A stretch of DNA of 64,000 nucleotides from Moniliella sp. 'wahieum' (Eukaryota > Basidiomycota > Moniliellomycetes > Moniliellales > Moniliellaceae), in contig RSEE01000051.1 in assembly GCA_003971905.1 (NCBI GenBank), positions 372,001-436,000 of the forward strand, read 5' to 3'. Shown here piece by piece: positions 24,685 through 36,999 of the stretch (the first letter of the stretch is position 1; every line of letters begins with the position of its first letter). The notes beneath the pieces are model-generated. The model did no database searches and had not been told where the DNA came from. It saw nothing but the letters and a program-made list of their open reading frames with translations. The position numbers and the translations under genes are program-made.

Positions 24685-26921
24685 ATGCGCGACACACCCG
24701 ATCTCGCCATGTCTGCTCCGCAGACGCGTGCGCGCGCCAAGCAGCCATCCATTCCCCACCTGCTCTGCCCAGCACCGCCCCCGACGTCGACCAACACGCT
24801 GTTTCCGGCCGCGTCTTGTCCGAATCTGGCTCTCCCTCCCGCACAACGTCGACATCCACCGCTCCTACTTCACCTCCCCCTGCACCTCTGGCATCTGCCT
24901 CAGTCGCTGCGCCTGCGCTGCGTGCTGCGCCTGTGCCTGCGTCCGCCTCGACCTCTACCTCGGCCTCTACCTCTTCCTTGCCTTCGTTTGCTGGTCCCGG
25001 CCCCCTTCCAGTACTGCACAAGGCAACGAAGGTGAGAAACTCACCAGCCATTCCCAGACCGCAACGGCGCAACCTGAAGTGACGTTGCTCCCTTGCCCAT
25101 TGTACCGCCGCCTCCACCTCTCCTGCCTCCTTCACACATTGACAATGGCACCAGCAGTTCTACTGGGAGTCAGAACAGCATCCGCAGCAGTCCCACCTCC
25201 AGCCAAGCTCATACTGATCCCTCTGCTTCGCAGAGTATGTCTCCCAAACCCTCTTCTGCTGACCTCGCCACTACCTCTGCCACCACGATGGCCCCCGCGA
25301 AGGCGCCTCCTTTTGCGGCCGGTGATACGCAGGATCAGAATAGCTCGGGACCCCGTCCACGTAAAACCGCTCGATCTCAAAAGCCTCCCCGCTGACGCTG
25401 GAAGAGATCACGGCGGCTCGGTACAAGGCGTACTCAACTGGGATTGCAAGTACCAAAACCCACGTGGGAGGGAACGGTGCGTTGGGTGGTGCGCACATGC
25501 CACCACTTACCATTGCGCTTCACAGTGCTTACCTCCAAGCGGCCAAAATGTTACCGGACTCGCTGGTGTTTACGGGGATGCTGCGGCAAGATACCAAGGC
25601 GGCCGAGCAAGCGCTGCGTGCCCGGGATTCCACGCGCATCACGGTCGATGGCAAGCCCATCAAAACGCGGCGCAGGACGTTGCCGCATGAAGCCTCAGTG
25701 CTCCTAGCCTTCTTACTGAGAACCAATTCCCTGCCTCCTTTGAGCGGGATGAGTTGTCAGCCATCACGGGGATGCGACCGCGGTATGTGTTCCCCTCCCG
25801 TGCCTGTTTCGGTACTTACCTCCTCGTCCTCTTAGAGCGGTAACCATCTGGTTCCAGAACCGCAGACAGACTGAGAAAAAACGTCAAAATGGGGAAGGAT
25901 CCGGGGACGAGGAGCCAGTCCCCGCCGCACCACCTGTTCGCACGACTGTTCAAGAGACCGATGACCGACCAACACCCTATTCCTATCCATCTATTCCATC
26001 TGTTCGTATGATCCCAGGCGCGTATCCTCCCCAACGTACTGGATATCCCCCCGCACCCCACTACCCCCCCTAGCCTACCTTACCCGCCTACGTATTACAT
26101 TCCGCCGCCTTTGTCCGTTGAGCCCCCTCTGCCGATGGGGTACCCACAAGAGCTGGGGGAGGAAGAGGAGGAGGAGGAAGGGAGTCACTTGGCATGGGAG
26201 TCCTCAGTCCCTCCCCCACTCGATTGGTCTGTGAAACACCCTGCCTGGGGTCCTTCCGGGCAACCCTGGACTGGACAATCGGCTGTCCATGGCAATAATC
26301 CCAGTGTTTGGGTACCAGTTCGCGCCCCCCTGTCTCCCTTCCCCAAGGCTCTGTTCCTTCGCTGCTCGGCTGGCTGGACCCACATCGGCACCCTCGCTCC
26401 ACGCTTCGCACCAAGCTGATGTTTCCGGAACCCAAGGGACTGGGAGATTAAGTTCCACCGTGCTGCGGCTCGACAATCTCCTTCGTTGCGCTCGACAGCG
26501 GAGACTTCTCCTGCTATACACACGAGGGGGGCTAAGGACAGCCGTGTACGTACACTGAGAGCACCCAATACGGATGCACCGGCGGTACAGGGTGCGCGTT
26601 CGGTCCGGGCTTTAGCTTTGCCACGCTCAGGAGAGATAGTCTGTCTTCGTCCTCTCCTGAGGAAGAGGAAGTGAACAACCACGCTCTTCTGTTGACTCAA
26701 ATGCACAGTTCCTCTCTGGATCCGATCCACCTGCCTCCTCCAAGCCACCTCCGCCTGAATACCAAGACGAAACCCATTCGTCCTCAGCGGGCGAGACGGC
26801 GCGCAAACGGCCCCGAACAAGCACAGCGATGCGCAAGACGGCACCTGTCCTGAATGCGCCAGGACCGTCAGCTGGGAGAGAGGCGTTGGAGGCACTGGCA
26901 GCGGCGTCGGCTGCGTGTTGA
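24685..26921 (+). CDS. Homeodomain transcription factor
   Basis: The homeodomain lies at about 25660-25890: TRRRTLPHEASVLLAFLL (arm and helix 1), ERDELSAITGMRPRAV (helix 2 and turn), and the recognition helix TIWFQNRRQTEKKRQN with the invariant W, F, N and R. A 53-nt intron (25783-25835, GTATGT..CTTAG) splits it just before helix 3; another fits 25450-25525. In-frame ATGs at 24685 and 24709 are the best starts (MSAPQTRARAKQPS). The N-terminal half is Ser/Thr/Pro/Ala-rich and low in complexity. The C-terminal half has an acidic run (EEEEEEE near 26160), a basic TARKRPRTSTAMRK stretch that may be a nuclear signal, and the end GREALEALAAASAAC with TGA at 26919-26921. Several frame changes make the exon plan provisional. 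The target genes are unknown. Confidence 0.85.
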
Positions 26922-29311
26922 TACCAGGCCAGATCGGTTGGGCAGGCTTACTGCCTCGTCGTCGGCGGAAATGTCGGCGGTGGAAGGCTTGCTCTGGATT
27001 TCGCAGCGGCAACCTACGTGACGTGAACCTTGAAGCTTGAACCTTGCATCTTGCATCTTGATGTATCATCGCGTCATTATTATGGCGTGAAGGGAGAGCT
27101 TGCCTCGGGTAGAATCTTTGTTTCGTTCGTATACACCGCACTTATCAACCAGCCCCAGCCGATCGAGGGCACATCGTTCACCCCCATCTCAAGTGGACCA
27201 TACATTCCCTCGTCCTTCTCGTTCCCCCCGACAGAGGTATCCAACAAGTCTTAGCTTTCTTTTGTATTGCTCCTCTGCTTCCGTGTGTTGTCACTAGTAC
27301 TAGTCACTAGTCACTGGCTTTCCCTTGTACCCTCCATCGCGCGCGTTGATGGACGCTGAAAATCAAAAGGGCTGTAGGCCTCCGCATCTTGTTTTTTTTT
27401 TTCCCTTGGTATTCGGCAGGGTTAGCGGGGTGTGGTGCTTACCACTCGTCGAGGCAAGTTGAAGTGAGAAATGGGAGGCGATATGGGAGAAAACGTGTTC
27501 CGTGCCCTGGCTGTCCCTTGATCGTTAGTATATTCAGTACTCACTTGAGCTACTGGTTACCTACGGTGCTAGCTGAGACGTTGACATAAAGTGTCAAGCT
27601 GGGCTCTGACGAAGTGAGCGCGTCTGAGATCTGAGAGGCCTTGCACAGCAACCCACCGAGCACAATTGGCTTTCCACCATCCCATCGCCCCGTACCTCCA
27701 GCTCTCACAAGCAGGTCCAGGTTGGACTCCAGCAAGTGTGGTGTCATGTCCTCGCTGGAGCACATCATGGTTTGCACCTGCATAGGCCAAGTTTAGTGCG
27801 TTGCATGAGGCAGTGCGGGAACCCATTCTCGAGCTCGTGCGCTCCATCCCCGATACACACGTCCACAACGAACTACCGTGGAGGAAGAGGATGGGACAAG
27901 GCGCGGGCGGAGAGCACAGCGCACCGACTATGTGATGGGGCCTGGAGCAATCGGAGGATGTGGAACGAACGTGGACCACACGGTACGCGACCGACGGGAT
28001 CGGCCAGGGGCGCAGAGCGCGTACCGGAGGGTGGTGCACGAGGCACCGCGACGCCCTTGGAACCCAGGAGCTGCTTCGGCTGTGGGAAAAAAGCAGAATG
28101 CGACAGGAACGTGGCAAGCACCAAGGACGCACTCATGAAGAGTCGTTTTTCCCCCCTGGTTTTGACGACGCGAGGAGATACTACGGCACCAAGACAGCGG
28201 GCAAGATGTTGTTGCGCACATTGGATGGATTTGGCTGTACTAAGTCTCAATGGAAATGGTTCCTCGCTCGGATGTCTGAACCATTCATCCGTGTCCATAC
28301 GCGCTTCCTAGGGTACGGGACCGGATGGCGAGAACCAGAGGGCCTGATATCCTCAGTGGCGACCCCCCTGGCTCTTTAACGTTTAACCTTGCTGCGCTTC
28401 CAAGTAACCCCCGCAAGATGAACGGTTCGGTTTGGGCGTAGCTTTCCCGTCCCAGCCTTAAGCTTAGGCTTGTCAATGATAGTCGATAGGGATGCAGAGT
28501 AGAGATGAGCGCTCATCAGCGCCATCAGCTGAGGGTGCGCTGAGGCGCGAGGCGCGGGAACAAGTAACCGGTTATAACTGCTGCAACCTGGAACACGGCT
28601 GTAACTGTAACCGTCGATAATCGATAACGCGGAGGAACAAAACGCGGGGGTTGCGGTCACGGTCAGGCATCATGCATGGACCACTGGGCCACTGGGTCAC
28701 TAGGTCACCGGTCACTTGCACTGGGCCTCGCTGGGAACTAGTGGCGGCAGCAGAGCACTGGGACGATACTGGGCTACTGATGCGAATCGCAGATCATCGA
28801 TGACTGATCACTGATCGGAACTGACCAGCGCAAGGCCGACTGGCGTGCGCTGAGCCTGGGGGAACCCGGGGAACCACAATGAGCCCATCGCGTGCATGCA
28901 TGCAGTTAGGATCCTGCGCTCACCCTAAGGCCCAGCCAGGAGGCGTGATGCATCGCATCTGCGCTAGGGTTGGCGCCACAGCGCCAGTGCGGCTTCACCG
29001 GTCACCGGCTTCACCCGGCTCAACATCCTCACCGCTGACGCTGATCTGATCCGACGCTGTTGTGTTTTGGCGGCAGACCGCCTCACCGTCACCAGCACCA
29101 GTCACCAGTCACCGGTCCCGGTCCCCGCGGCCAGCGCTGGCTAATTTGTTCCCACAACCAGCAGCCCCCAACCAACCAACGCGCTCGCCTCCACCCTGCT
29201 CCTGGCCGTGGACGCGTCCCGCGTCCTTTCGCCCACCAGTCACCGCCTCGTCTTCGTTGCCTGGGCGGTCGTCCATGCAGCACCATCCCACTTTCTTTCC
29301 ACCGCTGCTGC
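26922..29311. other. Long intergenic region upstream of ERG3
   Basis: About 2.4 kb. It includes CTTGAACCTTGCATCTTG repeats (27025-27060), a CACTAGTACTAGTCACTAGT palindrome cluster (27294-27318), a T11 run (27392-27402), an unassigned ORF-rich segment (27569-28300), a degenerate CACTGGGTCACTAGGTCAC repeat (28680-28740) and GATCATCGATGACTGATCAC words (28790-28820). Confidence 0.5.
27569..28298 (-). other. Unassigned ORF-rich segment
   Basis: Several overlapping open frames of 75-190 codons lie on the minus strand, and a 139-codon frame lies on plus (27960-28379). One minus frame starts MSASLVLATFLSHSAFF, a hydrophobic, signal-like N-terminus (near 28137). Another ends the segment with LLESNLDLLVRAGGTGRWDG. 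With the frame slips seen elsewhere, these may be pieces of one minus-strand gene, but none resembles a family I know. I make no functional claim. Confidence 0.25.
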
Positions 29312-30394
29312 ATGGACGTTGTCCTTGACGTGCCGACGAGTACGCTCTCGACTCGGTCTGGGCTTGGCTCTGACCTGCTTCGCCCAAGTCGCCTGTATCC
29401 AAGCACAACGTTGCTCAAGTCGTTTGTGCAAGATGCCAGACCCAGGCAGCTCTGTCCTTGTCTCCGCCGTGGCCAATGGCACGTCGCTCCTCGCTCGGGC
29501 CGAAACCACGCCCAAGGTGCTTGACAGCGCTTGGATTGGGCCCGTTTGTCAGGCCTCAGCGCTCTGCCGCGTTCCAACCTAGTTCGCCAATTTGTCTCGC
29601 TTTCACCATACCTACATCGGCATCCTGTTGCTCTACTTTAGCATGGCTGGTGCGAGCTACCGCTGGATTTACAACAAAGACATGATGCGCCATCCCGCTT
29701 CCTGGCCAACCAGGTCAAGAAGGAAATCAATGCTCACTTGCCGCATTCCCTGTCCTGGATCTTCTAACGGTACCTTGGTTCGGGGTGAGGTGAACGGCTG
29801 CTCGAAAATGTACGCCTCTATCAGCGAGGGTCCTTGGGCCAGTAAGCCTTGGGGTCTAGGAGGGTGGACGTACATTTTCTTCTCCATCGGGTGGTTCCTT
29901 GTCTTACCGACTTTTGCATCTATTGGGTGCATCGCCTGGAACATCATCCCTTGCTTTATAAGCACGTGCACAAACCCCACCACAAGTGGATTGTGCCGAC
30001 GCCCTTTGCTTCGCATGCGTTCCACCCTCTAGATGGGTACGCCCAATCGCTCCCCTACCACATTTTCGTCTACCTCTTCCCACTGCACAAACTGCTCTAC
30101 ATTGGTCTGTTTGGCTTTGTCAACATGTGGAGCATCCTCATCCACGACAGTGACATGATCACCAACACGCCCTTTGAAAAGGTCATCAATGGTCCTGCCC
30201 ACCACACTCTTCATCTACTTCACAGTCAACTATGGTCAGTACTTTACTGGCTTTGACCGTCTTGGCGGCTCCTACCGCAGCCGATGGAGAAGGACGACCC
30301 ATTGCTTGAGGTGGCCAAGTCCAAGTTCCGCCCGGCCCCAATTGCGGATGGCGCCGCAGACTCTAAGGTCGATAAGGGGGAGAAGCAAGAGTGA
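29312..30394 (+). CDS. ERG3: C-5 sterol desaturase
   Basis: Introduces the C5-C6 double bond of ergosterol in the ER, using oxygen and a di-iron centre. The ATG at 29312 opens MDVVLDV, followed in the next frame by [30 protein letters not shown] marks a membrane region. The histidine boxes of the fatty acid hydroxylase superfamily are clear: HRLEHH, HKPHHKW, and near the C-terminus HDSDM plus [12 protein letters not shown] followed by [17 protein letters not shown]. Hydrophobic segments lie between them ([16 protein letters not shown]). The tail ends [11 protein letters not shown] with TGA at 30392-30394. Frame changes of one base occur in the N-terminal third, near 29760 and near 30220. Size (about 350 residues) fits the family. 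Loss of this enzyme is a known route to altered azole response in other fungi. Confidence 0.95.
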
Positions 30395-30703
30395 TTGGCG
30401 ATTGCGCTCGTCTCCTCGATTCCCCCCGAGTTGGTACAGCATGTGCGCTTGTCGTAGCAAGATACGTACCAGTTATTCTGGATCCCAAGTGTACCCCATG
30501 TGCTTGCTTATGATTTCTGCTTGTTCTCTTTGCACTGTCTTTCTCTCCGCATCACCCGTCTTAGCCAGGCGCATCGAAGGACTATTCTGCTACACTCCCA
30601 TGCCCATCATTCGTCTGGGCCCCCGTGACAAAATTGTTCATAGGAAGATGGAGGATGGGCGGTGTGATGGTCGTCGCGAAGCATACCGACTCTGGCATTT
30701 CGA
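30395..30703. other. Intergenic gap between convergent genes
   Basis: About 310 bp between the ERG3 stop and the probable stop of the Asteroid-like gene. Nothing recognised beyond the 3' flanks. Confidence 0.5.
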
Positions 30704-32971
30704 TTAGGGGGGAGCGACAAGGCAGTCCAGTAAGATACGGGGTACTGCGTGAGAGGGGAACGAGACGACGTTCTTGGTGGCGCGGAGGGTGCCAGCGTGC
30801 GCAGTCAACACCGCCACAGTTTGTTGGTAAAGACAGGTATCGAAGCCCACCAACCCCCACCTTGAAGAGGCTGGAAGGAGGAAGCTGGCGTGGAGAGCGT
30901 GAGCGGCCAAAGGAGAGCAGAGACCGAACTGGTCAAGTGTAGACTACGGACCGATGGTTGTATTGTCCCAGCGGAGCATGAGGCCAAGGAAACCTTGGAA
31001 GAGTCGAGGACCCAGCAACTTGTTCTTTCACCAGTCGACTGTCCTCAGAACCCAGCATCGACCTGGCTGGAACATACGGACAGAATCGCCGCCTCGGCTT
31101 CCCACCTGCTCCACTCATGAGATGGGGACCGCTGGGCCAGGTCCCGCATGGCCAAGGAAACGACGCCAGCCATGAACACCACCGGAGGTGGAACGCTTTG
31201 GCGAACATCTCCTCGTGAACCGGTAAGGGGCCCTTCCTCCCCTAGCAGCCGATATAGGGATGCGGGCATCTGTAGCATCCTGCAAAAAAGCTTTGACGTA
31301 GTGGTTCGGGAAGCAGGGCTGGGTGGGACCACTCTTTCTGTGCCGAAAATGGAAATTCGTCCCCAAGCAAATCGGATACCATGGGTGTGCTGCATGCGTA
31401 CCACCATGGGGTGGCAACCCAGTGTCGTGCCGGAATCAACGGTTTCAGAGATCAGCTTCGCCTCGGTGCCATCGTCTGGCAGCACTAGCCGCGACGATTC
31501 GGAACCACACGCGGCAAACATGACTGCTATGCACCAGTTGTAAAGATCCTTCGTCGCCCCGTCGGCCACCGAGGGCATCGCATCGTCAACGAAACAGTAC
31601 ATGGGGGGGAGAGAGCGTCCCTGGCCAGCTAGGGCCAAGAGCATGGATGGAAATTCACCCACACGGTATGCCTCCCCATACTGCTTTACCACTTGGGGGT
31701 GAACTTGGGGGATCCTAAGACTGCTCTCCGCCTCTGTCTTGGTCAACGTCGCTCTGTCGGATGCGGATATAAAGAGCCTTGCGATCGCAGGATCCACCTC
31801 GTCGTTCAGGTATGTGAGCAAAGAGGTACGAATACCTGGCCAAAGACGGTCAAACTTGCTCTTCAAGGGAGTAGAGAGGGTAGGAATGGCAGGGAGTACC
31901 TTGCTTCCCCGACCTCGGTTAGACATGAGGATGAGTTTGGCTAGAACCGAAGCAGTCAGCTCTTGGAGCGCCTCCTTCGTGCTGTCCCCTTTCGACGAAA
32001 CCACGTTCAAACGGCGCGACTCGTCCTGATCAACACCAGCAACGCCGTGATAAGTTGGTCGAACTTGTTCCCGAGCGTGTGCAGTAAGGTCTTGTACTCA
32101 TCCGACGCAAAGTCGTTTTCGGTCAAAGCAGCCACGACAGGAAGCACAGCCATAGGGAGTGACCATATTTGGGCCAGACGAGAAGGATCGTACACAGTGA
32201 GCTGGAGCATCGAAAAACGAGATTGACGATCATCAGCTCCCATCCCGAACCTCATTTTGTTCTGGACGGCATCGGAGCCGAGGTGCACGCTAACGTCGAA
32301 CCAGGCATCAACAGGGATTTGTTCTTCCGGCTGGTTTGGTGAGGCGGCAAAGGTGACCATTTGTTTCAGTGGGGCAAATTTACACCCCCCTTCGTGCGCT
32401 TGGAGAAGAAAAAGTCAGAGTCGTTGGTCAAGACAATACCTTGACGTTGGCGGGCCACACTAGCAGCCAGTCCATCCGCCTCGCCCAACGAGTAAATCAT
32501 TTCCGCCCCTTTGGAGTTCAAAAGCGACCTGACGAAAGGAATAATGGGGGGGCAAAAGAGGCGGCAGCCTCGGACGAGGCCTATTCTCCTCTTCGGACAA
32601 CAACATCTGAGCCATATACCGGCGCGCTTGAGCTGTACACCCGGCAGTCCGCTCGCTCCTAGTAGCCGCTTTGTGCGCGGGGGATGGCCCATCGGCAACG
32701 AATACGGGATGGAGTTGACAGACGTGACACAGGTGCAGAAAACGAGTGACAAACAAGTCCAGTTCGGCGGAGCCAACGCCCCAAACAGGACTGCGGCGGA
32801 GGAGGGTGAGGTAGAGGGTCCAGACCCAACCAGACAGGTCGATCACCAGGACGATGGACTGCGTGTCGGCACGTGAGGCCGTAGTGGTGTCCGCCGCAGG
32901 AAAGAGGCGGTCCTGACCAACGAAGCGCGACAGTTTGTGAGAGACATGGCGGGTCAGTCCCGAGATGCCAT
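30704..32971 (-). CDS. Asteroid-like XPG/FEN1-family nuclease domain protein
   Basis: The start is at 32971, where MGISGLTRHVSHKLSRF is expected and one G of the GGG run seems missing. This is the fixed N-terminus of the XPG/FEN1/Asteroid family (M-G-I-x-G-L). VLVIDLSGWVWTLYLTLL follows with the first catalytic-type Asp, then HPVFVADGPSPAHKAATR. The XPG-I region is GAEMIYSLGEADGLAASVAR and VLTNDSDFFF, with the expected Glu, Asp and DSD acids. After the nuclease domain is an all-alpha-looking part (DAWFDVSVHLGSD, FDRLWPGIRTSLLTYLNDEV), as in Asteroid proteins. Frame slips occur. A stop at 31043-31045 may be caused by one of them, because coding-like sequence (RWGLVGFDTCLYQQTVAVL) goes on to 30704. 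The C-terminal end is therefore uncertain. It is not FEN1 itself, since PCNA-binding and FEN1-specific parts are absent. Confidence 0.68.
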
Positions 32972-33209
32972 CTGCCTGCTCCTGGGCCTGTTGGAATGGT
33001 GGTGGTGCACAGCAAAACGCACGACACAAAAACCGCAGCGGACCTGCAAGATGCCAGCGGGGTAAATGCATATGCTGCTCGGCGAGCACTAGGGTTGCTC
33101 GTGACACCGGTAGGGTTAGGTCGTCTACGCGCCTCCGTTTTCGTCGCGTCTGGAATCTGGGCTGGCGGGATCCGACCATCACGTACCCACGTTAGTCTTC
33201 TTGGTCATC
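32972..33209. promoter_or_regulatory. Short bidirectional promoter, Asteroid-like gene / ARP4
   Basis: Only 238 bp separate the two divergent start codons, so both promoters must overlap. No TATA box or known factor site is clear. Confidence 0.65.
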
Positions 33210-34728
33210 ATGCCCGTCATTGGCGCTGCCGAGAGCGTGTCAGCCATCATTGTTGACGGAGGATCGTCTTCGGTTCGCATCGGCTGGGCTGGCGAGGACG
33301 CTCCCCGTTGTGTGTTGCCCAACGAGTATGGCTACCATCCCGACCCCGCCGATGGCGTCCCCTCGCCCGCCTCGCCTGCACCACCTGAGCCCGACGCGAT
33401 GGAGGTGGACAGCGCAGTCCCCGCACCTCATTCCAACGGGACTTCCGAAAGGAGCCCACAGCAGGAGCGCGCGCACAACTTTGAAGCCAAGCTTCACACG
33501 GAACAGCGCCGGCGATATGTGGGCTGGGCAGGCGCTAACACCTACCGTCCCGATATGGAGATTGGCACGTCGTTTGGATCCGACGGCCTCCTTGCCTCTG
33601 CCGCGTCGCTTCTCGCCCAACTCGAATATGGCATTGACACATTTCTTGATGCTGACGCGTCTCAGCACCCGCTCCTCTTCACCGAGCCTACTTGGAATTC
33701 GAAGGAAGCGCGAGAGAGTCTAACCGAGTTGGCGTTCGAGGGTCTGAACGTTCCTGGATTCTACATTGCCAATCAACCCGTCATGAGCTCGTATGTGCTT
33801 CGGTTCCTACCTCTACGTTGTCATTATTTGGCTGACATTTTGGTGCTGCAACCAGATTTACGGCGAGCAAGGCCTCAGCGCTTGTGGTGGACGTTGGCAG
33901 AAACACCATGTCGGTAACCCCGGTCATTGGAGGATTCGCCATCAAGAAGGGAATCGCTAGGCAATCATTAGGTGGAGCACAAGTCAACCGGGCTCTGGAG
34001 CACTTGATTCTTAACCCTCCACCTCAAGCTGTGCGGTTGAACCAACTTGATCCTGAAACGGGCATTCCCCGCGTACCTGGTTCAGACCAAGACCATTGTC
34101 GAACAGGGCGCAGCGGCGCACGTTTGGTTACACCAAGACCGACTAAAGCACTCGACAGCGTCGTTCAAGCAGTACCAAACCGATCGAGTGCTCGACGAAT
34201 TCAAATTTGCCTGTGGGCAGGTATTGGAAAGCCAGTGGGACACCACAACCGCTTTGCAGCGTCCCAATCGAGCTTTTGAGTTCCCGATGGCTCGTCGACG
34301 TGTTTGGTATTGAGAGGCTCCAAGGTCCCGAAATTCTCTTCGCACCGCACCTTGGCAGGGCGTCCCTCGTTTTGCCCGAAAGTCCCAGCCCCTGCTCGGT
34401 CTCGGCCAGCTTGTCCTCAAGTCCATCATGGCGGTTGACGTGGACCAACGGGCATCCATGTTTGGCAACATCGTGTTGGTGGTGGCACTACTGCTTTGCC
34501 CGGTTTTGGGGACGGCTCGCGTCCGAAATCAACCTCCAAGCTACCCTCAGTGGCATTGGCATGCCCCGCGTCAAGATCCACAATGCGTCGCAAAGTGCCG
34601 AGCGTCGGTACGCTGCCTGGTTGGGTGGAAGTATCCTGGCTACTATGGACTCGTTCAATGGTCTGTGGATCAGCCGGGAGGAGTACGACGAGCACGGTGC
34701 CAGCGTCGTACACACACGATGCAAGTAG
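33210..34728 (+). CDS. ARP4: Actin-related protein Arp4 (nuclear; chromatin complexes)
   Basis: Arp4 is the shared nuclear actin-related subunit of the NuA4, INO80 and SWR1 complexes. MPVIGAAESVSAIIVDGGSS opens the actin fold, then SVRIGWAGEDAPRCVLPNEY. HPLLFTEPTWNSKEARESLT and ELAFEGLNVPGFYIANQPVM are typical of Arp4. A 65-nt intron (33791-33855) splits the codons after VMS, joining to FTASKASALVVDVGRNTMSV. An Arp4-like insert rich in Pro, Ser and Glu lies at residues 50-95. The C-terminus shows FGNIVLV..GTTALPGFGDRL in shifted frames, then NASQSAERRYAAWLGGSILA and SREEYDEHGASVVHTRCK. Three or four one-base frame changes lie between 34080 and 34500. About 490 residues are expected. Confidence 0.93.
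33791..33855 (+). other. ARP4: ARP4 intron
   Basis: GTATGTGCTT donor, GGCTGAC branch-like word and CAACCAG acceptor; 65 nt; splicing restores MSS-FTASKAS. Confidence 0.88.
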
Positions 34729-34857
34729 CCCAGTGTTGGTTGGTGCACTTCGACCTACTTAGTAATTGCTATGCGAAAACTGTCCAGTCTTGCCTACAAG
34801 CACTTGCCACGTAGAGACAGAACCATTAGTATGGAGTGTACAGATCAGAGAAGCACA

Positions 34858-36558
34858 CTAGGCGGCCATGCCCTCGGGTGCGCCACCCATATCCTGAACT
34901 GCTGGCTGTCCTCCCTTCCACCGCCAGGCCGGCGGGCCGAGACGACATCATCAACGCGCAGGAGCAGCGATGCCGACTCAATGGCTGTTTGAGTGTCTGG
35001 ATCTTGACCGCAGCCGACTCATACAAGCCATATTCCTTCATGTCAACAATTTTGCCGTGTCACCGTCGATGCCGATGGAAGACTGGCCATTGGCGTGCTT
35101 GGCCCGCAGCTCGGTCAAGACCCGCAATGCGTTGCCGCCACAGTTCTGGGTGAGAGTACGGGGGATGACTCCATGGCCCCAGCCACGGCCTGAATCGGGC
35201 CTTCCTCCACTCCACCCACGGATCGAGCAAACTGCCGAGGCCCACGCTGACCGCCATCTCGGTCGCACCACCACCGGGGCCAGGGCAGGATTGAAGACCA
35301 CATTACGGGCGACACTCATGGCATCGGCCAGGTTGCGGTCCACCTCGTTGAGAATGTCCTTGCTGGGCCCACGAAGGAGAATGGTGCAAGCCTTGGGCTC
35401 GCGGCACTTCTCCAAGTAAGTGAGAGTACTCATCTCCCAACTTCTCAATGTGGAACAAGCCGCACTTGGTCCCCACATCGCTGTCCCTCAGGTCTTCAAT
35501 CCGGTTACAATGGTCGCGCCCGTTGCGCGTGCAATGCGGTTATTGTCCGACTTGCGCACGCGACAAGGCAGTAATGCCTGCCTTCATGAAGAAGTGGGCA
35601 GGTCCGAAACACCCTTCTCAGTGATGATCAGATCCGGCTTGAAAGCAATCAGCTTATCAGCCATACTCTGATCTGTTCCTCCTCGATCTGGAGAATCTTT
35701 TCCCAGTCCGATTCCTTGGTAATCTCAATGTTGGTTTGACTCTCGCCCTTCTTGTACTCCAGTGCACAGTCCAAGAGGATGATCCGCGGGTTCTCAATCC
35801 GCCTGCGCATCTTGGGGTGGGTAACATCCTTGTTGATCAACCCATCCAGCACGCGCGACTCCTCAATCTCTCCACCGGGGACCTTCTCAACGCGAGCGTA
35901 GCGTTTAATATCGACTGTCACCCGCGCCGCTCGTGTGTCGGATACTGTGCGAACCGCCTTGAGAGCCAGGTTGCACATCAGATCCGACCACCGGTTGACA
36001 AACTTGGTCCCAATCGACGTCTTGATGAGTGCCAGCATCTCCTTGTCGTCGTCGACTTTGACCGGAACCGAAATGGAGTCAATGATGCGAAGTGCCTCTG
36101 CGAGCGCCTTCTTGTAAGCCGAGATGATGACAACCGGATGAAGGCCGCGCTCCAAATGAGGCAAGGATTGAGCCAAACCTCTCAGCTAGAAATAGATATG
36201 TCGAGTCAGCAATCAAAGGAAGGTACGTGGAGGGAAGGCAAGGACGGGGTTCGTACCGAGAATGATGACTGAGGTGGTGCCGTCGCCTACCTCTTCGTCT
36301 TGGGTCCTGCTGAGCTCAATCATGCTCTTGGCAGCGGGAGGGCAACCTCAATTTCGCGAAGAATGGCGTTGCCGTCGTTGGTGAGCAAGATCCCGCCCAT
36401 AGGATCAAGAATCATCTTGAGCATGGCCTTGGGGCCAAGGCAGGTACGGATCACGTCGGCAACCGTCTTTGCAGCTTGGATGTTGCTGATCTGGGCCTTG
36501 CGTCCATGCTGCCGCTCGGGACCCGTTTCATTACGAACACCTGCTGCTGGCCAGACAT
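34858..36558 (-). CDS. CCT3: Cytosolic chaperonin CCT/TRiC subunit gamma
   Basis: One of eight subunits of the TRiC chaperonin that folds actin and tubulin. The ATG at 36558 gives [11 protein letters not shown]. Family blocks follow: [40 protein letters not shown] (ATP-binding) and [13 protein letters not shown] just before a 71-nt intron (36186-36256). The apical part includes [59 protein letters not shown] and [17 protein letters not shown]. The C-terminus has AAVKIQTLK, then [16 protein letters not shown], and in the best frame ends GGAPEGMAA with TAG at 34858-34860. The expected [18 protein letters not shown] block is interrupted by a frame change near 36310. The gap to the convergent ARP4 stop is only 129 bp. 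Confidence 0.95.
36186..36256 (-). other. CCT3: CCT3 intron
   Basis: GTACGAACC donor after GTTSVIIL and a TTTCTAG acceptor, 71 nt, phase 1, with a TTGCTGACTC branch-like word. Confidence 0.85.
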
Positions 36559-36999
36559 ATTGGCGAGTAGGGGTTGGGGGTTGAGCGGGGGGGTGGTGGA
36601 GGAAGGGCGTGTTGGTCGTCGGTTGGGGGGGGGACATGTTTGTGGTCGGGGGCCATGCACCGCACACTGGCGCCGTGCTGCGTCGGAAGAACGCATTCCG
36701 CCTTGCTCCGCGCTCCGCTCGGCCACCGGCGCAATTGAAACTTTCGAGGCGCTTCGACTCATCTGTCGCACCAAACGCGACGCGCGTAGCCGCACGGCAG
36801 TCCGGGCCTGGATCGCGAGGCTATCTGCATTCGGCAGCACCCATCACTCGGGCCGCTCTACCTGATCAACACCACAATAGCCAGTACACACCACAGAACA
36901 CGCAACTGAGTGTTATGAGGAAGAACAAACGATGTCGATTGCTTTATTTCGAGGCGCCAGATCGGCTTGGATTTCGGTACTTCGCCACCCTCCCGGCGC
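36559..36999. other. Intergenic region upstream of CCT3
   Basis: About 440 bp between the EMC1 stop and the CCT3 start (tandem, both minus). On the CCT3 sense strand the leader is C-rich (the GGGGGG run near 36590-36640 on plus). No gene recognised. Confidence 0.55.
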
